The position numbers and the translations under genes are program-made. From NCBI GenBank assembly GCA_047495785.1, contig JBLDXI010000024.1, positions 2,790,001-2,854,000 of the forward strand: a stretch of 64,000 nucleotides of DNA. The letters run 5' to 3'. This DNA is from Lepidodermella squamata. Taxonomy: Eukaryota > Gastrotricha. The notes under the pieces were generated by a model. It had not been told where the DNA came from. It saw nothing but the letters and a program-made list of their open reading frames with translations, and did not search any database. This document shows, piece by piece, positions 53,530 through 64,000 of the stretch. How positions within the stretch are numbered: position 1 is the first letter of the stretch; every line of letters begins with the position of its first letter.

Positions 53530-56042
53530 ATGTTTGAAGTACTCATCTCTTTGTTAGCAGCTAGCTCTGCACTAGCTAAGATACCAATGTCAGCTCAACT
53601 GGAGCCGAGAATTTACTCATCAACCTACAACGTGAACGATACTAGTCGGAAAGTGATCAGCATAATGGCTTCGTTCAACTACGGGGGTACCGTTCAACCC
53701 ATGGGGCCGATTTGCACCGAGGCGATCAGACTTGTCCTTAATAGCGTTAAAAGGATGAACATGTTGCCTGGCTATGAACTAGCTGTTGACTTTGTTGATG
53801 ACCAAGTAAGGCGTGCTTTCAATTTGAAATCTGTTATAATTGTTCGCATTTCCAGTTTTCCAGACCGGTTGGAATCAGCAGAATCCTTTCCCAGCTTCAG
53901 TTTAGCGATTCAGTCTCAGTTCGACTACCCCTGACCGTTGGTCCATTCAGCTCGGCTAACGTAAACACTGGGCAAATCTTGCATCACTTCAACTACATCG
54001 GAATTACTTTGGGTTCAACACAAAACGAGGCTGTCACTCAGAGATCGCGTTATCGCAACTTTTTTATCACTCAAGGCCAACTTAGTATTTGCTACGGCAG
54101 CCTCAACAAGTTCCTTGACGTTATGAAGTGGCAAAGGGTGGCGATATTATCTGAAGGTAGTGACTACTTGGGGCAGATCGATACAGAATTCATCCAGAAT
54201 TTTGAGAGGAATAACGACTCAAAGGTGGTGGGAGTTTTCAAAATCCCTTACATTGCCGGTTCGTTAGCTGAGGCTGATAACATCGATCAAGCAGTTTCGG
54301 ACATGAAAAAGTTGAACCCGAGAATTATCATTCTGAACGCCGCAGCAACAACTCGAGCGGCTTGTTATCTACATCGATACAAGTTATTCGGGCCGAATGT
54401 TGTCATTCTCACTCAGTTGAGCTCTGTTTTCGCACCGAATGACCCGTCACGCTTCACTGACTGGTGTACGGAGAGCATGCTGGAGGAAGTTCTTCAAAGT
54501 GTTGTCGCTTTCGGTTGTACTAACATGATGAATTTGGGTATGGACAATGATGAAGATTCCTTTGGAAACTCTGGGTCCGACCTAACAAACTGGATAACGT
54601 CGAGAATAGAAAATGCCGAGGCTTCATCGGTGTTTAATGTTAGGAGACATTCCTGCTATGACATCACCATGACGGGGGTCTTCGTTCTGAACAGAACTGA
54701 GACTCTCCTTAACAGCAGTAAGTATTTAGCCCTGAATGTGCCTATTATAGCTCTTTTTCTTGCAGAAAATCAGACTCTCTCGCAATGGGTGACTCGTGGA
54801 GAAATGTTCAAACAAAGTGGCAGCTCGATTGTTGACACAATGAAGGAAGCGCTCTTCTCGACCCGCTTGAGGGTGAAAGCCGGAGATATCGCCTTTGAAA
54901 GGAGCACAACGTTGAACACGGGCGGTAGCTCGATTCAGGGAATTTTCCAACATAGAAGGGATCCCGTGACAAAGAAATTGAAGCAATTCCCAATATGCGT
55001 CTACCTCTCAAAGATCCAGGTGATGAATTGCAGTCTCATGGTTTGGAGAACATCGAACGGGAATCCTCCATCTGATACTGCGAACATCGAGAAAATAATT
55101 TCCCCGCTTCTCGACCTTCCCGCCTACATAACAATCACGATACTCGCGGTGTTGCTATTCGCAACTTGCGTCTCCGTTTTCGTATGGCATGAAACAATGA
55201 GCAAGAGGAATGCAAGAATTTCAGCATCTGCCCCTGAGCTTGGGCGATTTGTCATAGTTGGGAATTTCCTACTACTGATTTCTGTCCTGCTTCAACCCAG
55301 GCTCTTCGATTCGTGGAATTTCCAACATTTGATGACCCTTGCAAATGGTGTGTTGTTCCTCGGCATAACATGCCTTATGTTTGGTTTGGAACTGAAGCTG
55401 GAACTGGCATATCTTTCCCTGAGAAAGGTCGCTCTGACAAGTGATAGTCGACTTTCACGGAAAACAACTTTTTCGTCGGTTAAAGCCCCGACAAAGATTC
55501 CTGGATTTCGGCAATTAAAATTTGCTGTATTCCTAGCTGGGGCGTTTTCAGTGACATTGTTTGCAATACTGCTGTTGGTGTGTTTCGTGGTATCGCCGCC
55601 TACTGTTTTGGCTACAACCGATGACAGTTTAATCGATAGTGCCGCTGAGAGCGTATACATAACATATAGCCTAGCAATAGGATCGTCAGTCATGTCCCAG
55701 TTTATCATTGCCGCGACGTGCGTGATCAACGGAATGATCACTTTAAGAGGAAGCTTCCTTGCACACGCCCTCAGATCAGTAAGTTTGCCTGCTTTTATTT
55801 CAAATCTATCAAGATTTATACTGATTATTACACAGAAAACGATTTCAAAGATTAAGGATTTGAAAGCAACATCGGCTTGTTTCTACGGAACAGTGACGCT
55901 GCTAGCTTGTGGAGGCATCATTGCGGGTGAAATTTTCGAGGAAAGTTCCTATCAACGCATCACGCTGTCAGTTATGATAATTTCATGCGTCACGATGAAT
56001 CTTGGCATGCTTTTCTTTCCGAAAATGAAGAAACAAGCTTGA
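53530..56042 (+). CDS. GABA-B-like class C GPCR, C1
   Basis: Four exons: 53530-53805, 53856-54717, 54766-55778 and 55836-56042 (2,358 nt, 785 aa). Introns are 50, 48 and 57 nt; the 48-nt one is an in-frame open stretch that could also be read through. The third is proven by the paralogue C2, where its length breaks the frame. A signal peptide precedes a GABA-B-type ligand domain (MNMLPGYELAVDFVDDQ) with strands VMKWQRVAILSEG and NPRIIILNAA. The seven-TM block starts near residue 498 and ends LGMLFFPKMKK, like GABA-B receptors. Exon 2 starts after TTTCCAG at 53855, because only that acceptor keeps the frame. It is a tandem duplicate of C2. Confidence 0.85.
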
Positions 56043-57391
56043 AACAAGGCCATCGATGAATAATACATCTGCGATCATGTTCAGCTCTTCATAAACTTTC
56101 GTCTAGACGGCATTTGAATTGTTGTAGCTAGTTGCTGTCCTGCTGTATATTTCTCACACCGGTCTGACTTGTGAACCTACACAAAAACCTGCGTACATTT
56201 CGAGGAAAGAATCACGTCATCATTCAGCTATGATAAAACAGAAAGCTATTGATACAAAAATGAAAGTGAAACGAGGTTTTATTACACACACACACACACG
56301 GGCATCCATCTTACCTTTGATATTCATGGAATTGATTGTATTGTAAAAAATCGAAATCCATGATGAAATCGAAATGAAGAACGGCTCGTTTCTTTCATAA
56401 TGGGCTGATGTACGTGGCCTGCCCCTACCAACCCTCCAACCAAGGGACGAACTGGGTAACCCCTATGGGACCCGTACCTCCATGATATCCATGGCGGATT
56501 GGGAGTCTTTTGATCCGAGAATAACATTTTAGCGGACTTTTTCTATCGAAAGTCTTCACCTTGTTAATTGAAATTTTCTAAAGGTCTCGAATGCAACCAT
56601 AATTCTTATACTGTCAGGCAAGAAAACCCGGAAAAAGCACGCGGGGCCCCTTGGTCTGTTAAAATCGGAGCTGAAAATGCCCAAGCGTGCCCCGCACCTC
56701 AATCCAACTTCATCCACTGTTGCAGAATCTGCGGTTTGAAGCATTTCTTCTAGCTGAGCTGAAAATTGTTGATAAAAAGCTACAAAAAGATTTCTCGTCG
56801 GAGTATGGAGCTACCTTGAAAGAATCTTGTTCTTGAAAGAATCGCCATTCTTCAAGTCAGCTTACTTTTTGAGATTTGCTGGAAAATTTCAAATTACACG
56901 TTTTGACGGTAATTTTGAAGTAAGATCGATGGTTTTCCAAGTGGCATGTCTTCAAGTTCAAAAATTAACTGATTACTGAATAAAATCAGGCATATTATGA
57001 TTAAGCTAAAATCGAAAAACGAAAACTGAGCCCAAACTCACCGTCAGAATTTAATTTGCAGAGAATTTTTGTGGATTTTACAGGAGTTTATTGTTTATTG
57101 GAACTTTGAATTGGAACTTCGACTATCGTTAAATGCGTTGTGGGATCAATGTTCAGCCTCGAATATAGGTTAAACCCAAGCTTAATCACTTCAAGCGTTG
57201 CGTATTTCACCTCAGTCAGACTTCAGATTTATTAGTCACCTGTTTATTTCGGACCCTTATAGCGTGATAATCCTTATCATTACAACCACGAAAATACTAG
57301 TTTTACGCACTCGTGTGCCCACACCCATTTCGCTGGCTGGCCTTTGTACACCGGCAACACGATCAGTACAAAGTACGCAACCTTGACCGGT
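56043..57391. other. Intergenic
   Basis: Downstream flank of C1. It includes a (CA)8 microsatellite at 56284-56299 and no recognisable gene. Confidence 0.5.
56284..56299. repeat. (AC)8 microsatellite
   Basis: Sixteen bases of alternating A and C directly before GGG. Confidence 0.9.
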
Positions 57392-57398
57392 ATAAAAA
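57392..57398 (+). promoter_or_regulatory. TATA box of small secreted protein gene
   Basis: TATAAAA, 89 nt upstream of the ATG at 57487. A transcription start near 57420-57430 would give a short 5'UTR. Confidence 0.5.
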
Positions 57399-57486
57399 CT
57401 GCGCGAAATTCGAAACTTTTCATTGGCATCAAAAATCAAAACATCTCAAGTAAAAAGACAAAGTTTCTTACCTATAATTCATCGAA

Positions 57487-58121
57487 ATGTCGGCTGCGTT
57501 TGTTGCCCTCCTGCTAATTTCGGCTGTAGCGGCTTCTCCAGCTACGATCGACCAGGAAAATATGAGGTATAAGGAATTTATTTAACATTTTATTTCACTA
57601 TATTTTGATTATTTTCCTAAGCTGTGCTATGGCTGAAAATCGTGGTTAGCACTCGCCGCGCTAAATTTGCTGCTGCCACTTCGATAGTGTCGATGCTGAA
57701 GCGCCCGGTATCATCGCTGCCGGGCCGCCGCGAGGTCCCACGAGAACGGCGTCTGCCAAAGACGACTCCCCATCGCTATGCTAAACGGGGCTGCGCCGGC
57801 TCAGGAAAGTGATTCCCGTCATTATACCTTCGCCGGCGTCTCCAGACGCGTTAGCGAAACTGCAAATCGAAGATGAGCGCTACGCAATTTTGGCGAGTTC
57901 TCAAGCCCGAGCAGTCCGTTGCGTCACTCGGTTCATCAACACGTGTTTTCTAGCCTGTTTCTCAACTATGTGCCCTAGACGAAGTTGAAGCCAAAATCAC
58001 CGGATTTCGAACAGGGCAAAAAGTCGAAGAAATATTAATGCAGAAGTGCGCGGTCATCAAGGCCGAGCTGGCCGATTTCGTCGAAAATTTTGCCAGCTTT
58101 AACATCTCACCTACTACTTGA
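57487..58121 (+). CDS. Candidate small secreted helical protein, multi-exon
   Basis: A strong signal peptide (MSAAFVALLLISAVAA) is encoded by exon 1 (57487-57566). Phase-consistent downstream exons are 57688-57750, 57805-57922 (or to 57913) and 57954-58121, giving about 140 aa. The last exon encodes a helical segment with two Cys (LCALDEVEAKITG ... QKCAVIKAELADFV) and stops at TGA 58119-58121. The last intron would be only 31-40 nt, so that junction is uncertain. A TATA box precedes the gene. I recognise no family. The middle exons are Pro/Ala-rich and more GC-rich than their surroundings. Exon 1 and the last exon are the best-supported parts. Confidence 0.42.
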
Positions 58122-59151
58122 ACAATAACTTTTTTTTTAGCCATTAATTTCAAAGCTGATAATATTGAATAAAACAATTTTCAATAAAATACCAAGGAGA
58201 TCGGCTCTACTGAGGAAAGCAGTTCAGAATAAAAAAAATTCAAGTCTTGGAAATAAATTAGATTGCGTGCGCGAAATTAGATTGCAATTTTAATACGTTT
58301 CAAGGCCTTTCCAGAAAAAATGGTTTTAAACGTTATAAGGCTTTGTTTTCAAGGCCTTGCGTTTCGATTGTTGCATTGTGTAGTAGTCCCATTTTATTCC
58401 GTAATTAAAATTGCATAAATGTTTCAAATTTGTATTAATTTAAGTACCCAGTTTATTAATTTTTGTTACATTTTTGAAATGTAAAGGTCGCCGAGGACAC
58501 TCAACAAAATGCTGTAGCCCAAACTTGTGCGGCGAATGAAGAGTGCAGTGGTGGCCAGTATCGCATAGAAGGTGGCCAAGTTGCTCTGCCCTGCCGCTTC
58601 GAATGGCTGTTTTCCCTAAACCGCACCTCAGATGTCACCTCTACAGCTGGACCTAGGAGTTTTCCAGAAAATGAATTTTGAATCATAAATTTTGCTGTTC
58701 AAAAAAAATAGGACAGCTGTGAATTTATATAAGCCTACGGATGTTTTCCTGAATCATAGCACAGACTACAGACGGATATGTTTTATTGATACGTTAAATG
58801 CAGGAAAAGGTGTTAAAAGGCAAGCATTAGCCATTAGCCTAGCGAAAGACGTGGGCGAAGCTGCTGAATTACAACCTTCCAGGAAATTTCTGTATTTGAC
58901 TACTCATCATGGCTCGGCAGCTAGCTTTATACTCCTGACGCAAATATATCTAGTCGAATAGAACGTAAGCACGTGTTGTTCAAAATGTCTTATATTGCTT
59001 GAACAATCTAATGTACGCTGTTGAGTGGTCAAAGTGAAGATCTCGGAAAAGAACCCCAGGAAATTCCCAGCCAGGATGCGTGATGATTTCGCAGCGTGAG
59101 ATTTCCTTAAAGCGATATTTAAACAAAAAAACGAAAAATCAACGCAATCCG
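58122..59151. other. Intergenic with duplicated promoter of C2
   Basis: Contains a possible isolated exon (58483-58680). From ~58690, it holds the counterpart of the C1 upstream region, including ttattgatacgttaaatgcagga and gagtggtcaaagtgaagat. Confidence 0.5.
58483..58680 (+). other. Possible orphan coding exon, Cys-containing
   Basis: After an acceptor-like tgtaaag, the frame from 58486 is open for about 64 codons to TGA at 58678-58680. It encodes TCAANEECSGGQYRIEGGQ and a following CRFEW. The composition looks coding, but no partner exon with matching phase was found. It may be the terminal exon of a small secreted protein or chance. Confidence 0.25.
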
Positions 59152-61667
59152 ATGTTTGGAGTACTTATCTCTTTGTTAGCAGCTAATAGCGCTGCACTGG
59201 CTATGATACCAATGTCAGCTCAACTGGAGCCTAGAATTTTCTCATCAACTTACAACCCGAACGATACGAGTCGGAAAGTCATCAGCATAATGGCGTCGTT
59301 CAACTATGGAGGTACCGTTCAGCCAATGGGGCCCATTTGTACCGAGGCGATCAGGCTTGTCCTTGATAGCGCCAAAAGGATGAACATGTTACCTGGCTAT
59401 GAGCTAGCTGTCGACTTTGTTGATGACCAAGTAAGGCGTGTTGGCCATTCAAAATTTGTCCTAATTTTTGCATAAGTTTTCCAGACCGGTCGGAATCAGT
59501 AAAATGGTTTCCCAGCTTCAGTTTAATGATTCAATCTCCGATCGGCTACCAATAACCGTTGGTCCTTTCAGTACGGCTAACGTGAACACCGGGCAAATCC
59601 TTCAGCACTTCAATTACATCGGAATTACTTTGGGCTCAACACAAAACGAGGCTGTCACTCAGAGATCGCGTTATCGCAACTTTTTTGTCACGCAAGGCAA
59701 ACTTAGTAATTGCTACAACAGCCTCAACAAGTTCCTTGAAGTTATGCAGTGGCAAAGGGTTGCGATATTATCTGAAGGTAGCGACTACTTAGGGCAGATA
59801 GATACCGAATTCATCCAGAATTTTGAGAGGAATAACGACTCGAAAGTAGTGGGAGTATTCAAAATTCCTTACATCGCCGGTTCCTTAGCTGAGGCTGATA
59901 ACATTGATCAAGCAGTTTCGGACATGAAAAAATTGAATCCGAGAATTATCATTCTGAACGCAGCAGCAACAACTCGAGCGGCTTGTTATCTACATCGATA
60001 CAAGTTATTCGGGCCGAATGTTGTCATTCTCACTCAGTTAAGCTCTGTTTTCGCACCGAATGACCCTTCACGCTTTACTGACTGGTGCACGGAGGGCATG
60101 CTGGAAGAAGTTCTTCGAAGTGTTGTCACTTTCGGTTGTACTAACTTTATGAATTTGGGTATGGACAATGATGAAGATTCCTTTGGAAACTCTGGGTCTG
60201 ACCTAACAAATTGGATAACGTCCAGAATAGAAGGGGCCGAGGCGTCATCAGTCTTTAATGTTAGGAGACATTCCTGCTATGACATCACCATGACGGGGGT
60301 CTTTGTTTTGAACAGAACTGAGACTCTCCTTAACATCCGTAAGTATTTAGCCCTGAATGTGCCTATTATAGCTCTTTTTCTTTCAGAAAATCAGACTCTC
60401 TCGCAATGGGTGACTCGTGGAGATATGTTCAAACAAAATGGAAGCTCGGTTGTCGAAACAATGAAAGAAGCGCTTTTCTCGACCCGCCTGAGAATCAAAG
60501 CTGGGGATGTCGCTTTTGAAAGCAGCACGACATTGAACACGGGCGGCAGTTCGATTCAAGGCATTTTCCAACATAGAAGAGACCCAATGACAAACAAATT
60601 GAAGCAATTCCCAATATGCGTCTACTTCTCAAAGATCCAGGTTATGAATTGCAGTCTCATGGTTTGGAGAACATCGAACGGGAAACCTCCATCTGATACT
60701 GTGATTATAGGGAAAATAATTTCTCCACTCCTCGATCTTTCCGCCTATGTAGCTATCACTTTCTTCGCGGTGCTGTTACTCGCGACTTGCGTTTCCGTTT
60801 TCGTATGGCACGAAACGATGCGCAAGAAGAATACAAGAATCTCAACATCTGCCCCAGAGTTTGGGAGATTCATCATAGTTGGAAATGTCCTACTACTGAC
60901 ATCCGTCCTGCTTCAACCCATGCTCTTTGATTCGAATTTCCAACCTCTGATGACTCTCGCATATGGAGTGATGTTTCTCGGCATAACCTGTCTTATGTTT
61001 GGCTTGGAACTGAAGCTGGAACTGGCTTATCTTTCCCTGAGAAAAGCTGCTCTGAATCTAGCAAATGATGATCGAGCTTCATGGAGAACCTTTTCGTCAG
61101 TTAAAGCATCAACAAAGATTCCTGGATTTGGAAAATTAAAATTTGTTGTATGCCTCGCGGGGGCAGTTTCACTGACACTGTTTGCAATACTGCTGTTGGT
61201 ATGTTTCGTGGTATCGCCGCCTACTGTTTTGGCTACAACCGATGAAAGTTTAATCGATAGTGCCGCTGAAAGCGTATACATAACATATAGCCTAGCAATA
61301 GGATCGTCAGTTATGTCCCACTTTATCATTGCCGCGACTTGCTTGATCAACGGAATCATCACTCTAAGGGGAAGCTTCCTTGCCCATGCTCTCAGATCGG
61401 TAAGTATGCCGTTTATTTCAAATCTATCAATCCAAACACTGCTTATCCTGATTATTACAGAAAACGATTTCAAAGATTAAGGATTTGAAAGCAACATCGG
61501 CTTGTTTCTACGGAACAGTGACGCTGCTAGCTTGGGGAGGCATCATTGCGGGTGAAATTTTCGATGACAGTTCCTATCAACGCATCACGCTGTCTGTTAT
61601 GATATTTTCATGCGTCACGATGAATCTTGGCATGCTTTTCTTTCCGAAAATGAGGAAACAACGTTGA
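59152..61667 (+). CDS. GABA-B-like class C GPCR, C2
   Basis: Four exons: 59152-59430, 59477-60338, 60387-61399 and 61461-61667 (2,361 nt, 786 aa). Exons 2, 3 and 4 have exactly the same lengths as in C1. Introns are 46, 48 and 61 nt. Intron 1 ends in an unusual CATAAG acceptor but keeps the phase-0 junction. The protein has a signal peptide, GABA-B-type ligand domain (MNMLPGYELAVDFVDDQ), seven membrane segments and a short tail ending PKMRKQR. The third intron must be spliced, because reading through ends at a stop at 61478-61480. It is likely a seven-TM receptor recently duplicated together with its promoter. Confidence 0.86.
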
Positions 61668-62503
61668 AACGACTAGATAGCTGTTCAAATGGCGCATTTC
61701 AAGCTATAATACTCCTACTGTTTTTCTCTCCCACCAGTCAAACTTGTGAACCGTGAACCTACACAAAACCTGCGTACATAATATTGAGTAAAAAATAACC
61801 TCATTCATAGAAAAGCTATACCGGTGATGGTAATGCTAACAGCTTAGAAATTAGGTCATGCTGGTCTCTGAGCAGGCCCTTCAATTACGGGAGGAAAGAC
61901 GACGCAACAGGAAGCTTTCAGGATGAGTGTGTTTTAGAACATCTGAATACTTGTCTCTTGGGCTAATAATTTTGTTTTCGTAATTATATAAAACAAATTC
62001 GTAGCATGGTGATTTGAAGGGAGAAGGGCGTGCGCCATTTTGACTCAAGACACCTTGGCCTAACGTAACATTTCGACCCAACGACAGGTTGACCTATACG
62101 AAACGCTGCCCCAATCGTCATATTGGCCCAACTATTCCCATAATTATTTATTTATTTGAAAAACAGGTGACGACATTTCGACTCATATTAAGGTATCAAA
62201 AAAAATGAAACAGACAGTTTTGATCGAAAGAAAAGTGCCAACTTTGATTCTTGAAAACATTTGAATTGGCGATCCTGGCGGGCCAATTTTTCTACAACAG
62301 GTAGCTCTCAGGTACGGCTGAAGCCAGATACATTTTATGTCTTCCCGTGTCTTACTGGGAATCACCTTTTGGATATTTTTTCTTGGGTATTGAGGTTGAA
62401 CACGATAATTCTAGCAAAATCACAATCAAGCGTAAAATTCTCTTTAAGACAGAATGTTCAATTCTGGACTAAAATTCGATAAATTATTAAAAAAATTGGA
62501 GCG
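61668..62503. other. Intergenic with degenerate repeat
   Basis: Downstream flank of C2. Around 62040-62180 there are several variants of a short phrase (tttcgacccaacga, attggcccaacta, catttcgactcata), which look like an eroded transposon end. No gene. Confidence 0.4.
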
Positions 62504-62613
62504 TTCCCGTTCGCCCAACTTAATCCGCTCAACTTCCCACTCGCCCAACATTTTCGCCCAACCGCGCACTCGCCCAACCAATTCGCCCAACTTTAATTTA
62601 AAATTAAAATTAA
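62504..62613 (+). repeat. Left inverted-repeat arm
   Basis: 110 bp, identical to the reverse complement of 63865-63974, with repeated CGCCCAAC motifs followed by an A/T tract. Confidence 0.85.
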
Positions 62614-62993
62614 TGCTTAAATACACGCACCTGTGCGTATAGGCCTATAGGGTGTCACGCATGCGCGCCCGAATATCAAAAATTCAAGGCAACAATTTTT
62701 ATTTAAATCAGTTCACAACGATTATCCAATAATTCAACAGTAATTGACCTGATGCGAGCCGAATGATTAAGTGCAGCTAATTTTAGTTGTAATCGCAACG
62801 TTAATTGAGCTCAAATATTGGGCTGTAACAAATGTTATCGCGGCATTTTTCTTGTCGAGTTTTGGGTTTGCACGGGTTTGCTTTTGGCACGCAATCACCG
62901 CAGTAACACCTTTCCTAGATTTCAAAATCCGTGGCCGCTTTAGGGCTTGATTTTCGCTTCTTAAACCGGGGTGATGTGGGAGATATAACGTAG

Positions 62994-63133
62994 TTACCGA
63001 AATATAAGCCCCCACTCGTTTAGAAGCCTGGCATAAGCCTATCTCAAATAAAAGCCTAGTCTTGAATAGAAGCCTCTTTTCCCCATTTTTCGAGGTATCA
63101 TTTTTGTATAAGCCCGGGTTAGTATTTCGGTAA
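62994..63133. repeat. Nested MITE-like repeat with AAGCC motifs
   Basis: The ends TTACCGAAATA and TATTTCGGTAA form an 11-bp perfect inverted repeat, 140 bp apart. The interior holds six copies of AGCC preceded mostly by TA or AA, at roughly 13-50 bp intervals. Non-coding. Confidence 0.5.
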
Positions 63134-63864
63134 TTATTTCCGGGGTCACGAGTGGCGGTAAGCACGACGAGGTGTGGCGAAGGTGTCGAGGGTGGCGAGG
63201 GTGACGAGGGTGCCTCAAGGGGAGTGGATTTGCTCTCAGCGGGTTGTTTACTCAACGCCTGTTGACCGCGCGTCTTAGGTGCTGTTGTTGGTGCTGCTGT
63301 ACACTTCAGCAGGCCTGCCGCGTTTCCGCTTTACCCCTACTTCCTCGCTTGCGGTCACTTTTTTACGTGGCGGAGGTGCTAGATGTATTAAGGTGGATCA
63401 TACCAACAATATAATAAGTAGGTGTATAATAAAATTACATTTCGCTTTTACAAGGTGTGGGACCGCGTTTTCGGGACCTCGCCGACCGCGTTTTCGAGAC
63501 GGCGAGTCGCGAGTTACAATAACTCGCACGTCGGCGGCGACTGGAGGCTGTTCGCATAGTAGCGCGGCATTGACTAGCATCAAATTAGCATCTTCGCAAG
63601 TTGCGCAATATAACGACTTCTTCGGCGCTTTTTTTATTACACGTCTTGCATATACCCGGCTTATGTTTAATGTCAAAGTGGAAAAAGTAAGCAGAAAATT
63701 GTTAAAGTAAAATTTAGATCGTTCAAATAATAAAAATGTGGATAGAAATGTAAGACTTGGGTCGTTCCAATTACATAAAATCTTGGCCCTCTAATTTCTG
63801 AAGGCGCGTGAAGCAACACATGTTACACCTGATGCTTGAGCGCGCGCGTGCATGCCTTTCAGCG

Positions 63865-63974
63865 TTAATTTTAATTTTAAATTAAAGTTGGGCGAATTGG
63901 TTGGGCGAGTGCGCGGTTGGGCGAAAATGTTGGGCGAGTGGGAAGTTGAGCGGATTAAGTTGGGCGAACGGGAA
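63865..63974 (-). repeat. Right inverted-repeat arm
   Basis: Reverse complement of the left arm at 62504-62613. The flanking sequence outside the arms is not shared. Confidence 0.85.
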
Positions 63975-64000
63975 TCACCCAAAAAATTTACTCTTGGCAC

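Larger units (their letters stand above)
62504..63974. mobile_element. Inverted-repeat DNA element with identical 110-bp arms
   Basis: The left arm 62504-62613 and right arm 63865-63974 are reverse complements over 110 bp with no mismatch seen. Each begins TTCCCGTTCGCCCAACTT and carries five copies of CGCCCAAC. The 1.25-kb interior has no recognisable transposase. A Pro/Ser-rich minus ORF (62767-63255) and a plus ORF (63279-63710) have no known motif. No target duplication is evident at the ends, so true termini or class remain open. A second small inverted-repeat element is nested inside. Arm identity suggests recent activity or conversion between arms. Confidence 0.6.

Overview
The window is from a compact invertebrate animal genome. 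Most introns are 48-60 nt, with GT..AG ends and T-rich (TTTTCAG-like) acceptors. Genes are dense on both strands. The gene set (class C GPCRs, kringle, sushi, LDLa, EGF and C-type lectin domains, Ly6-like proteins, selenocysteine tRNA) is metazoan. The expansion of GABA-B-like receptors would fit an early-branching animal such as a sponge or placozoan, but the phylum cannot be fixed from sequence alone.

Layout. 1-294: last exon of a Thr/Pro-rich gene. 1601-7249: a young Ty1/copia LTR retrotransposon with identical 239-bp LTRs, a 5-bp target duplication, an initiator-tRNA-Met half-tRNA primer site, one frame break in integrase, and an envelope-like domain (hydrophobic leader, RKKR site, heptad-like region, membrane anchor) fused in frame after RNase H. 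7348-7983: an array of palindromes TACTCATANNTGAGTA. 10201-25324: two closely related intronless GABA-B-like receptors, a minus-strand trio of MARVEL-like four-TM genes with a small secreted peptide gene among them, and a third, diverged intronless GABA-B-like receptor.

25720-32053: a sushi/LDLa/fibrinogen-like gene with an in-frame stop; a galactokinase gene flanked by two identical selenocysteine tRNA genes in opposite orientation; and three Ly6-like genes. 33149-47236: a minus-strand tandem family encoding secreted PAN/C-type-lectin/kringle mosaics (two complete genes, one 5'-truncated copy, two pseudogene fragments). A hAT-type MITE sits at a splice donor inside this cluster, and a broken EGF/LamG-like gene lies between family members. 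50292-52000: a fourth Ly6-like gene. 53530-61667: a recent tandem pair of intron-bearing GABA-B-like receptors, with a candidate small secreted protein gene between them. 62504-63974: an inverted-repeat element with identical 110-bp arms enclosing a second MITE-like repeat.

How it fits together. Most genes encode cell-surface or secreted proteins that belong to tandem families: chemosensory-type receptors, Ly6 proteins, MARVEL proteins and lectin/kringle mosaics. This is typical of lineage-specific receptor and recognition clusters that evolve by duplication, gene conversion and deletion, helped by transposons. Galactokinase and tRNA-Sec are the only clear housekeeping genes. Exon boundaries were inferred by hand from GT/AG sites, reading-phase agreement and paralogue comparison; no transcript evidence was available.
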